A stretch of DNA of 64,000 nucleotides from positions 124,001 through 188,000 of the forward strand of contig NZ_JAKKSL010000007.1 in assembly GCF_022669015.1 (NCBI RefSeq), in the 5' to 3' direction. Numbering within the stretch: the first letter of the stretch is position 1; every line of letters starts with the position of its first letter. The translations under genes and the position numbers were made by a program. The stretch is from Colwellia maritima. GTDB lineage: Bacteria; Pseudomonadota; Gammaproteobacteria; Enterobacterales; Alteromonadaceae. The notes beneath the pieces were generated by a model, which did not search any database, was not told where the DNA came from, and saw only the letters and a list, made by a program, of their open reading frames with translations. Shown piece after piece: positions 9,343-19,246 of the stretch.

Positions 9343-10249
9343 TAATAAAGTAACGAGAAAAAGAGAAGCACAACTAAACCCAACAACACGACTAGTGGAT
9401 AAAGTTGTGACTATGAAGTTACCTGTCAGTTATGAGAGTACTATTCTTCACGAATATCTTACTTACTCACAAGGCACAATGCTTGCCATGTTCGAGCGTT
9501 TAGGTGGTCTTCTGAGAATGTTAAGTAAAGATGCAAAACTCACCGAGTCTGTTCGTGTTTGGCAGACGTTAAATTTAGACATCTGTAAAAAGCAGTTGTC
9601 GGAAATCACCACTAGACGCGAAATGCCGGTAATGGGTATGGATATAGAATTACCTGAAATAAACACGCCTGACAGTTACAAGGTAGATTTTATTGCATCT
9701 CACCCGATTGCTCATGACATGGTTAAATTAATTAAATCAGTTAGTGATGAGTTAAGGGAAAACGAAGCTCTTTACATGGGTGGGGTTATTGATGATTCGG
9801 ATTACGAAAGCTTAAAAGCGCAAGCTGTGAAGGTGTTAAGTGGTGTTGTTGATAGGATTGCAAAAGCCACATTCCCTGGCAAGCGCGATGGTGGCGGTTA
9901 CAGTCCAGAGTTATTGGCTAAATATATTCGCAATGGAAACAGACTTGAGTTTGCAGACGTTCCGCCGAATGTAAGAGATATTATTTCCGAGTATGCGCAG
10001 GCAACGAACCAGGCAGAGAGCAGTCCTGATACACAAAAGGTTATTGAGAGTGGTCCTGATACACAAAAGGTTGTTGAGAGCAGTCCTGATACACAAAAGG
10101 TTATTGAGAGCAGTCCTGATACACAAAAGGTTATTGAGAGCAGTCCTGATAAACAAAAGGTTGTTGAAGAACCCAAAACTAAAAAAGCTGTAGTGAAAAA
10201 ATCATCAGCAAAAGGTAAAAGCGAAACCCCTAAAGTGGAGGCTGCTTAG
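9335..10249 (+). CDS. DUF1845/AcaB-like protein with a repeat-bearing tail
   Basis: 304 residues. The first 210 (KLPVSYESTILHEYLTYSQG, then MFERLGGLLRML) resemble DUF1845 proteins, which include the AcaB regulator of IncA/C plasmids and are common just upstream of traI in MOBH elements. The C-terminal 90 residues are disordered: five copies of a 10-residue unit (SSPDTQKVIE type) followed by a Lys-rich tail. It may be a DNA-binding regulator or relaxosome helper. It sits between mobI-like and traI, overlapping the first and abutting the second, so it is translationally coupled. Family assignment is tentative. Confidence 0.45.
   Translation: MANNKVTRKREAQLNPTTRLVDKVVTMKLPVSYESTILHEYLTYSQGTMLAMFERLGGLLRMLSKDAKLTESVRVWQTLNLDICKKQLSEITTRREMPVMGMDIELPEINTPDSYKVDFIASHPIAHDMVKLIKSVSDELRENEALYMGGVIDDSDYESLKAQAVKVLSGVVDRIAKATFPGKRDGGGYSPELLAKYIRNGNRLEFADVPPNVRDIISEYAQATNQAESSPDTQKVIESGPDTQKVVESSPDTQKVIESSPDTQKVIESSPDKQKVVEEPKTKKAVVKKSSAKGKSETPKVEAA
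10019..10168 (+). repeat. Five 30-bp in-frame tandem repeats
   Basis: Five nearly identical 30-bp units (AGCAGTCCTGATACACAAAA type) encoding SSPDTQKV(I/V)E, with few third-position or single-residue differences (one SG, one DK). The array is in frame and recent in appearance. Copy number is likely to vary between strains. Confidence 0.9.
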
Positions 10250-12655
10250 ATGGCATCGTCCGTTGCGTCAAGAATCAAGGCCGCACTTGCGGTCTTGGTA
10301 AAAGGTGATAACAAAAGCAAAGAGCTATCGGTTAAAAGTGGTGTGCTGTACGACATATACGGACGAGAAATACTAGATGGGAGTGACTATTTTCATCCAA
10401 ACCAAGTAAAGGGTATCCCGGTGTTCGATACTGACTCAGTGTTAGAGCAGCACAGAGGGTACGTAAAAGAAATAGAGCGTATTTGTGGTGTTGGGGATCA
10501 CAGAAAAACAAATGATGGTAAAGAGTTAAGAAAAGAGTTGTTTGAGATGGTTGTTAGGCGTTTCATAGAATACGTTCATCTTCTTCCTGCTTCAGAGTCA
10601 CATCATCATAGTGTACCAGGTGGGATGTTAATACATGCCCTTGAAACAAGTTCTTGGTCATTGCGCTCCGCTAAAAATGTAAGACCGGCAACATCAGGAA
10701 GGCTTGATGTAGATAAGATGCTTGAGCCATCTTATCGATATGCTGCTTGGGTGGGTGGTTTAATGCACGACATAGGTAAATTAACATCAGACATGAATGT
10801 GTTTGCGGTATCAACCTATGACAAGGAAACCAAAACCAACAAGAAAGTTTCTGACATTATTCCACATTGGCACCCTGAGAAGGAGTCGTTAATTACTTGG
10901 GCGAAGCGCTATGACATTGCGACTTATTCAGTGTCATTCAAGGGAGATAGAATACATAATCAACATAACTCAGTAACATCGTCTTTGATGTCTCCGATAT
11001 TGGGAGACGGCGTTGCCTTGGACAGATTACTAACTTCCCTATTAACGTTCACCATGAGTTAAGTAAGGTGTTAAACGGCACTGACAGTAAGTGTGACTAT
11101 CTGAGAAAAGCAATTCGCGTTGGTGACAATAAGAGCACAGGCGAAAATCTAAAAGTATTTCAGCATTTAAAAATGGGACCAGGCAAATTATCCAGAGCAG
11201 CGATGATATTCAGAGCTATTCAGTGGAGCCGGCCAAATTGGTTGATCAACAAGCCTAACGGTCACGCGTGGGTAATAGGTGATGATATATATCTAAGATA
11301 TACCAGTGCTTTCGACATCATCCAAAAAGAAGCAGAAAAAAACAGCTATCAAGTGACAAGTGAAAGTCAAGGACTGTTAGAGGTCATGGTAGAAAACAAC
11401 ATGATTGAAAAATACAGCGAAAGCAGTTGGTCGGTGAAATATCTTTGGCGGAATCTTTACAGAGAATGACATTTCAGAAATACGTTCAGGTAAAAAGACA
11501 ATAGGTTGGGAGTCAGTAGTAAAAGTGATATGGAGAGGGGTTGTGTTTGGCTCGGACCCAGTACCAGATTGCGCACCAGGAGTAATGTTATTACCTGACA
11601 ATGAGCTAATGATATTAGTAAGGACTGACGGCACAACACAAGAATTTCGGCGCCAAACACAAAGGATGTAAATAAAAGCCCTCAACAAACTAAAGCTAAA
11701 GTCAGCGACACACAACAGAAGCAAGGCGTTATTATCGAACATGAAAAGCCACTTCCTACGGATGTAAAATCACTTAATGCCAATACGGAAGCTGAGAAAA
11801 AAGTAAAAAACAAAACAAAATCTAAGGCCAAAAAAAAGAATCCAAAGACTAGATAAAAAGGAAGATAAAACAAAAGAGAATCCAGTTAAATCTAATAAAG
11901 GACTTGTGTTTAAGAATGCACCTAAAAAATCGCCGACTACTGCAGTCGAGTCGTTACCATCAGAAGTTGTTGAGTTTTGGTGTCAGGCTGTGTTTGTCAA
12001 GAGGCCACCCAAGGGAATGAACTTAATCAACCTTAATGATAGTGCAAAAGTGTTTGGTATGTCGGCACCCGAGCCGGCAACCAAAGCAAAGAATGATGGT
12101 GTTGTTATCCCTAATCCATCAGCACCATTGAAGGTAGTCACCATCTATGAAAATGAGCCATGTTTGAATGTTCTAGTGTCTGCGGCAGTTATTGAAAGCG
12201 AAGGTGAAGCTGAAGTTAAAAAGATAGACCCTCTGTTATCCACTGCGCCCATTCAAGATGATAAAAGTAAAAAAGAAGATGATGTCAATGAATGTGATAG
12301 TAACGACATATGGGTAACGGCAAAGGCCAATGAAAGTGATCATGAATTAAAAATACTTACGAGTGCAGCGACCAAAAAACACAGTTTGGGTTATGCATTG
12401 TCAGTTGTCATAGAAGCAGGTTCAGAGAGTGATTGCTTGATTCAAACAGAGAATGGTTTGTTGTTAGATGTCGGCTTAGTTGCTAAAGCAATACAAGATT
12501 CAGGTAAGTATGTGACACGAGCTAGAACAATTTGTACAGCATTAGTTTCATCGGGGTTAGTAGGTAAAGGTAGGTATGAGGAATTATTTCTTGTTCCTTA
12601 CGAGCAAATAAACGAGATTAAATTAAGAATGAGAGCGTGTAATGGAAAGAACTAA
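10250..12655 (+). CDS. traI: MOBH relaxase TraI (several frameshifts)
   Basis: Relaxase of SXT/IncA/C-type elements, which nicks oriT and starts transfer. The N-terminal TraI_2 domain shows the HD-type metal motif (HHHSVPGGMLIHALETS, then GLMHDIGKL). Frame breaks occur near 11040, 11455, 11655 and 11853; the frames in order give HELSKVLNGTDSK, IFGGIFTENDISEI with DPVPDCAPGVMLL, a Lys-rich linker, and a C-terminal domain ending YEQINEIKLRMR. The total of about 800 codons is slightly longer than SXT TraI because of the linker. The end overlaps traD by 14 bp. Homopolymer A and T runs surround at least two of the breaks. Confidence 0.85.
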
Positions 12656-14563
12656 TCCGAGTTATACAGAGCATTTATTTAGACCTGTCTATGAGTTGAA
12701 TACAGCGGTTACTTGGGTAGGGGGCGCGATAGGTACTCCATTTTTAAGTTACTGGCATTCAGGTTCAGGTGTATTAGGGGTTTCATTGGCAATTTCAGGT
12801 GTTATGGCTACGGTCGGCTGTTATTTTGCAGGCCAAGCTTACCCACTATTATCAAGACAGTTGAGATTAACGAGTAACAAAAAGACTTTTATGGATGTAA
12901 ATGAGTTACGTGACATTAACCAATTAAGAATACGTCATGAAAAGCCAAAGAAAGATAAAAGACGTACCTATATTGGTGAGGGTTTTGTTTGGGGTTCAGA
13001 GCACGCTCAACGAGCCTATCAAGTAATGGATATGGACTCGACGCTATCTGACGTTAAGCTGCCGTTTTTTTTAAAGCCAAGCAGAAATGATGATGCGCGA
13101 AGAGACAGAAAAGCTCGGTGGAGCTCCTTGGATTCATGGTATGGGTAAAGACAAGCCGATTACAACCTCAGAAGAGGCTTGGTATGGGCATACTTTAATC
13201 ACAGGGAATGTTGGTACAGGTAAAACGACCTTGTTGCGTTTGATGTCATTGAACGCGCTTCATTTAGGTAACGTATTAGTTGTTGTTGACCCAAAGGACG
13301 ATGAAGATTGGCAAAAATCAATTAAAGAAGAAATGAATTACTTAGGGATTGGTGATAAATTTTTTCATTTACATCCGGCTAAACAAAACACATCTGCTCG
13401 CATCCCGTTGTTAAAGAATTTTACGCGAATTACAGAGATAGCCGACAGGGTGGCTCCGTTAATGGGTTCTGGCGGCTCAAGTAAGCCATTCCAAGATTTT
13501 GCATACGGGATAATTTATCACACAGCCAATGCGTTGGATTTTTTGGGTGAGCCTATACGTTTAACATCAATACAAAAGATTATTGCTAGTGATCGTAAAG
13601 GGTCGGCGTTGAGAGTCTTGCGTAAACATTTCACTGACACGATTGGTGAGGAGTGGGAGGTTAAGTATGCCAATGCACTTGATAAGTTAGACCCTGATCC
13701 TTTAACTGCAATAGCTATGTTCTACAACAATGGTAGCAGAGTGAAGAGCAAGGTTGTTGAAGGTATGATTGAATTTGCGTTACATGATGAAGGTCACTAC
13801 GCCAAAATGGTTGTGAGTTTACGCCCTGTATTAACGGCACTGACAGCAGCACCACTTGATGATTTATTATCACCGCTTGACGATGAAGTTGACGAAGATG
13901 AAAGGCCAATGGTGGATTTGGCAGACATTATGGAATCAGGTGGTTGTATTTATGTGTCATTGGATTCATTAACTGACTCTACATCTGCAGGTTTTATATC
14001 AAGGTTGCTGTTGGCAGAGATGGCAGCGATAGCGGGTGAGCGCTATAACAATGGTGTAGGTGATTCACGCAGAGTAACAATAGCAAATGACGAAGTACAC
14101 GCATCACTGGAGAACAATGATGCGTTGTTAAATATCTTAGCGCAAGGCCGTGCAGCCAAAATGCAAATGCTACTGGCCACTCAAACTGTTGCGGATTTAG
14201 AGGCTAAATCAGACGCGGCAACCGCAAGCAGGTTCTTAGGTTTGTGTAACAACTTTATGAGTATGCGAACGACCGACCCTAAAACACAGGAGTATGTTGC
14301 AAGCCAATTTTCTAAAAGCTCGGTAGCACAATCACAAGTGCAAACAGCAACGAGCAGCGACACGAGTACTTCAATTTTTGAATTTGGTGCAAATCATGGT
14401 GAGCGGTTAATGAAGCAACGAGAAGATATGTTTCAAAGCAGAATTACTTGGTCAGTTACCAACATTACAATATGTAGCGAGGTCGGCTGACGGCAGAAAG
14501 ATGAAAATGAGACTTCCAATCATAACCAGTGACGACACAAGGGAGATTGCCCCATGGATATAG
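12642..14563 (+). CDS. traD: Type IV coupling protein TraD (two frameshifts)
   Basis: Hexameric ATPase linking the relaxosome to the secretion channel. The N-terminal part has two membrane segments (about residues 24-68). A break near 13090-13120 shifts into the frame LGGAPWIHGMGKDK, followed by Walker A GNVGTGKTTLLRL and Walker B-like VLVVVDPKDDEDW, in the way SXT TraD reads. Later ANDEVHASL is the conserved second-acidic region. A second break near 14462 changes the end from TICSEVG to QYVARSADGRKMKM, with a stop at 14563. It overlaps the next gene (ATGGATATAG). Confidence 0.88.
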
Positions 14564-15159
14564 TGCAAACGAACGAACCTGAACAGAATGTGATAAAAAT
14601 TAACTTCAACAGAAAGAATATTACCAACCTAACCAAAAGACAAGCAATGGCGATGATATGTACAAGCAATGTTTGTCATATTGAGCAGGCGGGACAGCAC
14701 CATGGTGGCGTACCAGAATTAGCATACCGACTAGCGCAATATGTAGGAAATATATTACCTTTTGGTGAAGCAAATCTCTTGGACTATATTCTATCGGATG
14801 CGCTTACAGCGTGGGACTCGGTTTATGAAGAGCAAGGTGCTCGTGTCGCTTACCAATCATACTGTATGACAATAAGAGAGTTGCTGCCATTAGTCTTTAA
14901 TTATCGTGTTAGCTCCAAGAAACGATTAATGCCATATAGTGCTGCTATTTGGAATTGTGTGACTCAAGGTATTTTTGAATGGTTAAATGATTGCCAACTA
15001 AATGATGTAGAGATTGAGATGGGTAGTTATGATTCCACGTTAACACCAAAGGAGATGTCATTACTTGTGAGTCATAAAGTGTTTTCACGCATAGATATGA
15101 TGCACTGGGGATTACCGCCAGAAGGATTTATTGATACAAAAAAAGAAGGGGGATTTTAA
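14554..15159 (+). CDS. Unknown protein of the traI-traD operon
   Basis: 201 residues, start overlapping the traD stop, so translationally coupled. No membrane segment or signal peptide; mixed helical composition with many aromatic residues (VTQGIFEWLNDCQ). No family recognised. Its place between traD and the DUF4400-like gene suggests a cytoplasmic role in transfer, but this is inference only. The gene is intact. Confidence 0.7.
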   Translation: MDIVQTNEPEQNVIKINFNRKNITNLTKRQAMAMICTSNVCHIEQAGQHHGGVPELAYRLAQYVGNILPFGEANLLDYILSDALTAWDSVYEEQGARVAYQSYCMTIRELLPLVFNYRVSSKKRLMPYSAAIWNCVTQGIFEWLNDCQLNDVEIEMGSYDSTLTPKEMSLLVSHKVFSRIDMMHWGLPPEGFIDTKKEGGF

Positions 15160-15160
15160 T

Positions 15161-15814
15161 GTGTCAACAGTCATAGCAAATAAAAAAATTTCTCGGCTTC
15201 AAATTTATAATGTTATTTTTGCTTCTTTGGTTTTCTATGTTTTTACTATGTTAATTCTAAAAGACGAAGCCACTTATCAAGAGCAATTAATCACAGAGTC
15301 GGGTATATAGAAGCTCATGCAAGCGATGGTGTGTGGTTATCTATTGATAAGAGAGCGCGAGATAGGCATCAGAAATATTTATATAGCAGCGGTGCATATG
15401 GCGTGATCAAGAAATGGTTTTTACCCAAAGAAAGTGACAGTCCGGTGAATAATACATTTAGCGGCAAATGGAATTATCGCGCAGTAACAAATATTCAAGT
15501 ATTGCACTTTCAGGTTATGCATAGATTTAGCGCAATGGAGCATTGGGCTGTTGAATTGTTTTTCTTTAGTGTGGCCATGATTGCTTGGGGTTACAACCAG
15601 TGGAGAGCAGGGAAGTACCGATTGGGTGGGGCTTCGGTTAACCGGGTTCGCTTGTGGCTAAAATTGTTGTGGCTCACCGTGGGCATGATCCTCACTTTTG
15701 TAGTGTCACCGAATATTTTTGGGGAGTATACATATTACGCCCCAAACAGTATTTATCATAGTACTGTCTTTTGCAGTATCAAAGTTAATTCAATCGTTTA
15801 ACAAATCATTTTAG
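15161..15814 (+). CDS. DUF4400/TraJ-like membrane protein (two frameshifts)
   Basis: The chosen GTG start at 15161 gives VSTVIANKKISRLQIYNVIF with an N-terminal membrane segment. A break near 15300 leads to YIEAHASDGVWLSIDKR, and a second near 15742 changes the tail to TVFIIVLSFAVSKLIQSFN. The assembled protein has about 217 residues and four membrane segments. SXT and IncA/C elements carry a DUF4400 gene just after traD; the HW.VELFFFSVAMIAWGYNQW-like segment and basic loop fit that family. The second break is at a CCCCAAA run. Role: an unassigned inner-membrane component of transfer. Confidence 0.6.
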
Positions 15815-15827
15815 TGGAGGGTGTTTT

Positions 15828-16818
15828 ATGAATTTATTTAAGAAGAAAGACAAGGAACAACAATCAATGGAAATAGGCGCTGTAGCTGATAGACATTTGA
15901 GTACATATGTTCGCTTGGCCAATACAACTAACGCCATGAAAGTCGGATTAATGGGTGTTGGTATTATAGGAATGACATCGACATGGTTATTTGGTGATAT
16001 GGTGTCGTCGAACGACCCTGAAATAGCTCTTATTCAGATCAAAGGAAATATTAGCGCTGACAACGCAACGGGTAATGGTGCCAAGATAGCAAAGGCATTA
16101 GAGGATGCGATTAAAGGTGTAAATACCAAGGCTGTTATTATATCAGCGAATAGCGGCGGTGGCTCCCCGGTGCAAGGAGAAATAATTAACGAAGCAATTA
16201 AAGATATTAAGTCACGTCGCGGCGAATTAGATGATGAAGGGAATGCCACACCAGATATACCGATTATTGTTTCCATTGAAGATGTGTGTGCTTCAGCGTG
16301 CTTATTGTCAATATTAAACGCGGATAAAATTTACTCTCACAGAAATAGTTTGGTTGGTTCTATTGGTGTTCGTATTGATGGTTATGCTATAGATGATGCT
16401 CTGAAAAATATTGGTGTTGAACGTAGGGTACTGACATCAGGCGTTAATAAAGCATTACTTGACCCCTACTCAAATTGGAGTGATCAACAAGAAGAAAAAG
16501 TAAAAACGGCATTAATAGACCCTCTTTACCAAAGAATTTGTTAATGATGTTAAGGAAGCTAGAAAAGATAAGCTTGATACGAGTAACAGCGAATTATTCT
16601 CGGGTATGGTCTGGACAGGTCAACAAGGAGTGGACATAGGGTTGGTGGACGAAATAAAAACAAGCCATGACATTAAGCGCTTCTTGATGGACAAGTACGA
16701 TACAGAAAAAGTGAAGACGTATAATAGAGAAGGGTTCTCTCTCAGTAAAATGATGACAGCTTCCTTTACGGATGCAATTACCGCAACACTAAAACAAGCA
16801 GTAAAAATAGATAGTTAA
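15828..16818 (+). CDS. S49 family (SppA/SohB-like) membrane protease (one frameshift)
   Basis: N-terminal membrane anchor near residues 33-55, then a ClpP-fold protease domain: IALIQIKGNI (start of the fold), the SGGGSP oxyanion strand region, IEDVCASACLL with the likely catalytic serine, and the conserved VGSIGVRID. The frame breaks near 16535, and the next frame gives TKEFVNDVKEARKDK and WTGQQGVDIGLVDEI. Together about 330 residues. S49 proteases cleave signal or membrane peptides; the position one gene before the pilin suggests processing of pilin or removal of its leader peptide, which is inference. The start follows GTGGAGGG. Confidence 0.8.
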
Positions 16819-16838
16819 GTAGTGGTGCTGTAAAACAA

Positions 16839-16869
16839 TAAAAAAAAGTCGTTATACGGCTTTTTTTTT
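16839..16869 (+). terminator. Rho-independent terminator after the S49 protease gene
   Basis: AAAAAAAAGTCG-TTATA-CGGC followed by nine T. A short GC stem extended by A/T pairing makes it bidirectional in principle. It separates the traI-traD operon from the pilin gene. Confidence 0.65.
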
Positions 16870-16892
16870 GCCCAAAATAACACGTTTAAAAA

Positions 16893-16919
16893 TTAGGAAG
16901 CGAAAATTTCCCCCTCTAT
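16893..16919 (+). promoter_or_regulatory. Site F: degenerate 27-bp palindrome upstream of pilin
   Basis: TTAGGA-N15-CCTCTAT, the same 27-bp length and a core (AGCGAAAAT) close to site D (AGCGAAATA), with a TTAAAT -10-like hexamer about 26 bp downstream. One arm deviates from the consensus. Likely gives traA its own activator-dependent promoter. Confidence 0.45.
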
Positions 16920-17002
16920 CAAAACTAAAGCACCTAGAACTACGGTTAAATAGCATCAGGTTGATTGAGTTATACATAAACAAACATTTGGAGAATTTAA
17001 AC

Positions 17003-17323
17003 ATGAGCTTCCTACCAAAAATTAAAGCTGCGTTAAACATCAAAACAGTTAAAACATTATTACTAATTTCAATTGCTACCTTGTTCGGCATTAACATGGC
17101 TATTCTTGGCTCTGGTGGTGAAGCGTTCTTACCTATTTATTCAGAGATTGAAGGTTGGTTGGATGGTGTACCGGGTAAAATTGTTGCTATCTTAGCGTTT
17201 GGTGCTGCGATGGTTAACGTATTAAAACAAAACTACTTAGCAGCTTTAGGTGCATTTGTTGGCTGTATGTTGATGGCTAACGCTGTAAGCATCATTAACT
17301 TCTTCTTAGGTCTTGGTATCTAA
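17003..17323 (+). CDS. traA: Pilin TraA
   Basis: 106 residues. The open frame extends upstream, but the ATG at 17003 after TTGGAGAATTTAA has the best ribosome site. The protein has a basic N-terminus, a hydrophobic leader (TLLLISIATLFGINMAILG), a polar loop and two C-terminal hydrophobic helices, the F-type pilin plan. It is flanked by terminators on both sides and by its own palindrome-linked promoter, which fits a structural protein made in high amounts. In SXT traA follows traV; here it precedes dam and traL, an unusual order. Confidence 0.75.
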   Translation: MSFLPKIKAALNIKTVKTLLLISIATLFGINMAILGSGGEAFLPIYSEIEGWLDGVPGKIVAILAFGAAMVNVLKQNYLAALGAFVGCMLMANAVSIINFFLGLGI

Positions 17324-17341
17324 TACCACCCCCACCTTGAA

Positions 17342-17380
17342 GAAGCAAAAAACCCATGCGTAGCGTGGGTTTTTTGCTTC
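17342..17380 (+). terminator. Strong terminator after traA
   Basis: Perfect 15-bp inverted repeat, GAAGCAAAAAACCCA on the left with its exact complement on the right and a 9-base loop, ending in a T-rich arm. Works in either direction. Expected to limit read-through from the pilin into dam. Confidence 0.9.
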
Positions 17381-17457
17381 TGACGAACTATTTTTTAGTT
17401 TGTGGCGCTGTTGAGTTTATTTGTTATTGTTATTGTTATTATTATATAGGGATAATT

Positions 17458-18291
17458 ATGCTTAGACCTTTTTTAAAGTATCCGGGTTGCAAGTATAGGT
17501 TGATGAACAGGATTAACGATATGTTACCCCAGGGCAAAGTGCTGTGTGATTTTTTTGTGGGCAGTGGTGTGACTATGCTTAACACAGATTTTGAACGTTA
17601 TATTTTAAGCGACATTAATCCGCACTTAATTCGTTTATATAAAACGCTTCAGGAAAGACCGGGTGAATTAATTGACTTAGTTGATAGTGCATTCACACAG
17701 CGCAACAATGAATCAGATGTTTATTATCAAGCCCGAAAAGAATTTAACCGGCACACAGATATAAGCGACCCTACTGGTATGCTACGTTCTTCATTGTTAG
17801 TATGGTTAAATCGTCACGGTTATAATGGGTTAATGCGCCTCAATGGTAAGGGTGAATTAAACGTACCCTTTGGCTCATATAAGGCAGTGCACGCCCCGTT
17901 AAGTGAGATGGAAGTGTTTGCCCAAAAAGCTAAACGAGCAACGTTCTATTGTCGTGATTATGCACAATCCTTTATAGCTACTCGTCATTTGAAAAGCCAT
18001 ACAGTGTACCTAGACCCTCCTTATGCAGAGGAAAACAAGAAAAAGAAAGTGTTTACAGGTTACGCGGGTAATCGTTTTGATTTAAAAGATCAGGTACGTT
18101 TAACCGGGTTCGCAAAGCGTCGCGGGATTAAAACTGGGGGTGGTGTAGTGATAAGTAACCACGACACTGAGGTAACACGAGCGTTATATAAAGATGCAGT
18201 TGAGTTAGCGTCGTTTACAGTACATCGTTCGATTAGTTGTAATACAAAAGGCAGGGTTAAAGCAAACGAATTATTGGCGAGGTTTGGTTGA
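17458..18291 (+). CDS. dam: D12-class DNA adenine methyltransferase (Dam-like)
   Basis: 278 residues from the ATG at 17458 (MLRPFLKYPG); the open frame is longer, but this start matches the family. Motifs: FLKYPGCKYR at the N-terminus, the AdoMet site CDFFVGSGV, the target-region segment WLNRHGYNGLMRLN, and the catalytic motif YLDPPY. Expected to methylate adenine in GATC-like sites. A lone methyltransferase on a conjugative element may protect from host restriction or change gene regulation. It stands in its own unit between the traA terminator and a terminator at 18299. Confidence 0.9.
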   Translation: MLRPFLKYPGCKYRLMNRINDMLPQGKVLCDFFVGSGVTMLNTDFERYILSDINPHLIRLYKTLQERPGELIDLVDSAFTQRNNESDVYYQARKEFNRHTDISDPTGMLRSSLLVWLNRHGYNGLMRLNGKGELNVPFGSYKAVHAPLSEMEVFAQKAKRATFYCRDYAQSFIATRHLKSHTVYLDPPYAEENKKKKVFTGYAGNRFDLKDQVRLTGFAKRRGIKTGGGVVISNHDTEVTRALYKDAVELASFTVHRSISCNTKGRVKANELLARFG

Positions 18292-18298
18292 TAAAAAG

Positions 18299-18330
18299 CT
18301 GTTTACACTGCGCTTAGGCAGTGCAAACAG
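18299..18330. terminator. Bidirectional terminator between dam and a small minus-strand gene
   Basis: CTGTTTACACTGC-GCTTAG-GCAGTGCAAACAG, a 13-bp stem with one mismatch, preceded by A5 and followed by TTTAGA. Placed exactly between convergent genes. Confidence 0.75.
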
Positions 18331-18331
18331 T

Positions 18332-18517
18332 TTAGAGTGTATTATTGTCAAATAAGTCGTCTGGGTAATCAAAAAAACTAAAACTTCTGTTAAGATCATC
18401 TTCTTTGTCAGCCTCGAACGCTTCTGCGATAAAGTCTGTTGAGTGCTCTTGTGACTTACTGTTACCAGTGCATATAAATAAAAAAGCAACTGCGATAACA
18501 AGGAAAAATAAGAACAT
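18332..18517 (-). CDS. Small single-pass membrane protein
   Basis: 61 residues: MFLFFLVIAVAFLFICTGNS is a membrane segment or lipoprotein-like leader, then an acidic tail (EADKEDDLN, DYPDDLFDN). It has a good ribosome site (AAGTGGAGT) and a terminator right after the stop, which support a real gene. It is convergent with dam. No family recognised. An entry-exclusion or inner-membrane regulatory role is conceivable but unsupported. Confidence 0.5.
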   Translation of the reverse strand: MFLFFLVIAVAFLFICTGNSKSQEHSTDFIAEAFEADKEDDLNRSFSFFDYPDDLFDNNTL

Positions 18518-18839
18518 ATTGTTTACTCCACTTCATTGATTGAGTAGTTATTATACTAATATTTTATCATACCACCATAAAGCTGCTTTCAAAACAGTTA
18601 GTGTCAATAATCAACAATCAACACAACTCATTTAATGTCATGGCGTGACAATAAATACCCTTTCGAAAATAAATAAAAAAATATAACAGTGCAAAAAATT
18701 AAGGAAACTTCCTTATACGGATGTTTTTTTAAGGTGTGTTCTATTCAAGGTAGATGCCGTAGTCATGGCGTATTTTATCTAAATCTAGCTCGCAAAAATT
18801 AGAACACAATTTATTATAGCTTGATTATAAGGTGATTTG
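18518..18839. other. Intergenic region upstream of traL
   Basis: About 320 bp without a credible gene. It holds the promoter of the small minus-strand gene near its left end and a short palindrome AAGGAAACTTCCTTA near 18702. Otherwise AT-rich with no recognisable signal until site D. Confidence 0.4.
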
Positions 18840-18866
18840 TTAGAGAGCGAAATAAAGCCTCTCTAA
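18840..18866 (+). promoter_or_regulatory. Site D: 27-bp palindrome upstream of traLEKB
   Basis: TTAGAG-N15-CTCTAA, the clearest copy, with arms extended to TTAGAGAG/CTCTCTAA. A TCTAAT -10-like hexamer lies about 27 bp downstream, and traL starts 69 bp downstream. Confidence 0.65.
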
Positions 18867-18934
18867 GAACACTGCCCCTCTATTTTTTCCTGTCTAATAC
18901 TTTCACTGACAAATATCTTTTATAAGGCTTACCA

Positions 18935-19210
18935 ATGGATGAAAACCCTAACGAATACAGAAATCCAAAACGAATCAATGAACCCCTAACATTAATACTT
19001 TGGCCCATGCACCACATACTTCCACCGCTAATGATGTTGGGTTTAGGTTTGGTTTTTGGTAACCCTATTCTTTTGGTACTTATTGGAATGATTTGGTTCT
19101 ACCTCATTCGTTTTATCGAGTCAAAATATCCTAGAGGCTATTTGTTGCATTACTGGTGGTATAACGGTTTGAGCGCTTGGGCTTTTAAAGGAAACAAGAA
19201 GTGTGCCTGA
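18935..19210 (+). CDS. traL: Pilus assembly protein TraL
   Basis: 91 residues: a short polar N-terminus (NPKRINEPLTLILWPMHH), two membrane helices around residues 28-58, then RGYLLHYWWYNGL near the C-terminus, the classic TraL pattern. Inner-membrane component of the F-type secretion apparatus. First gene of traL-E-K-B, 69 bp downstream of site D. Confidence 0.85.
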   Translation: MDENPNEYRNPKRINEPLTLILWPMHHILPPLMMLGLGLVFGNPILLVLIGMIWFYLIRFIESKYPRGYLLHYWWYNGLSAWAFKGNKKCA

Positions 19211-19246
19211 TCCGTACAAACGCAAATTTTATTAGTAGGAAAGAAG

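Noticed and set aside
9898-10193. Repeat-bearing frames on both strands over the 30-bp repeats
   Set aside because: Any frame stays open across a 30-bp repeat without stops; only the 9335-10249 frame has a start, ribosome site and neighbours that fit.
11377-11873. Minus-strand frames in the traI linker
   Set aside because: Antisense to the Lys-rich linker of traI; hydrophobic runs are an artefact of reading A-rich DNA backwards.
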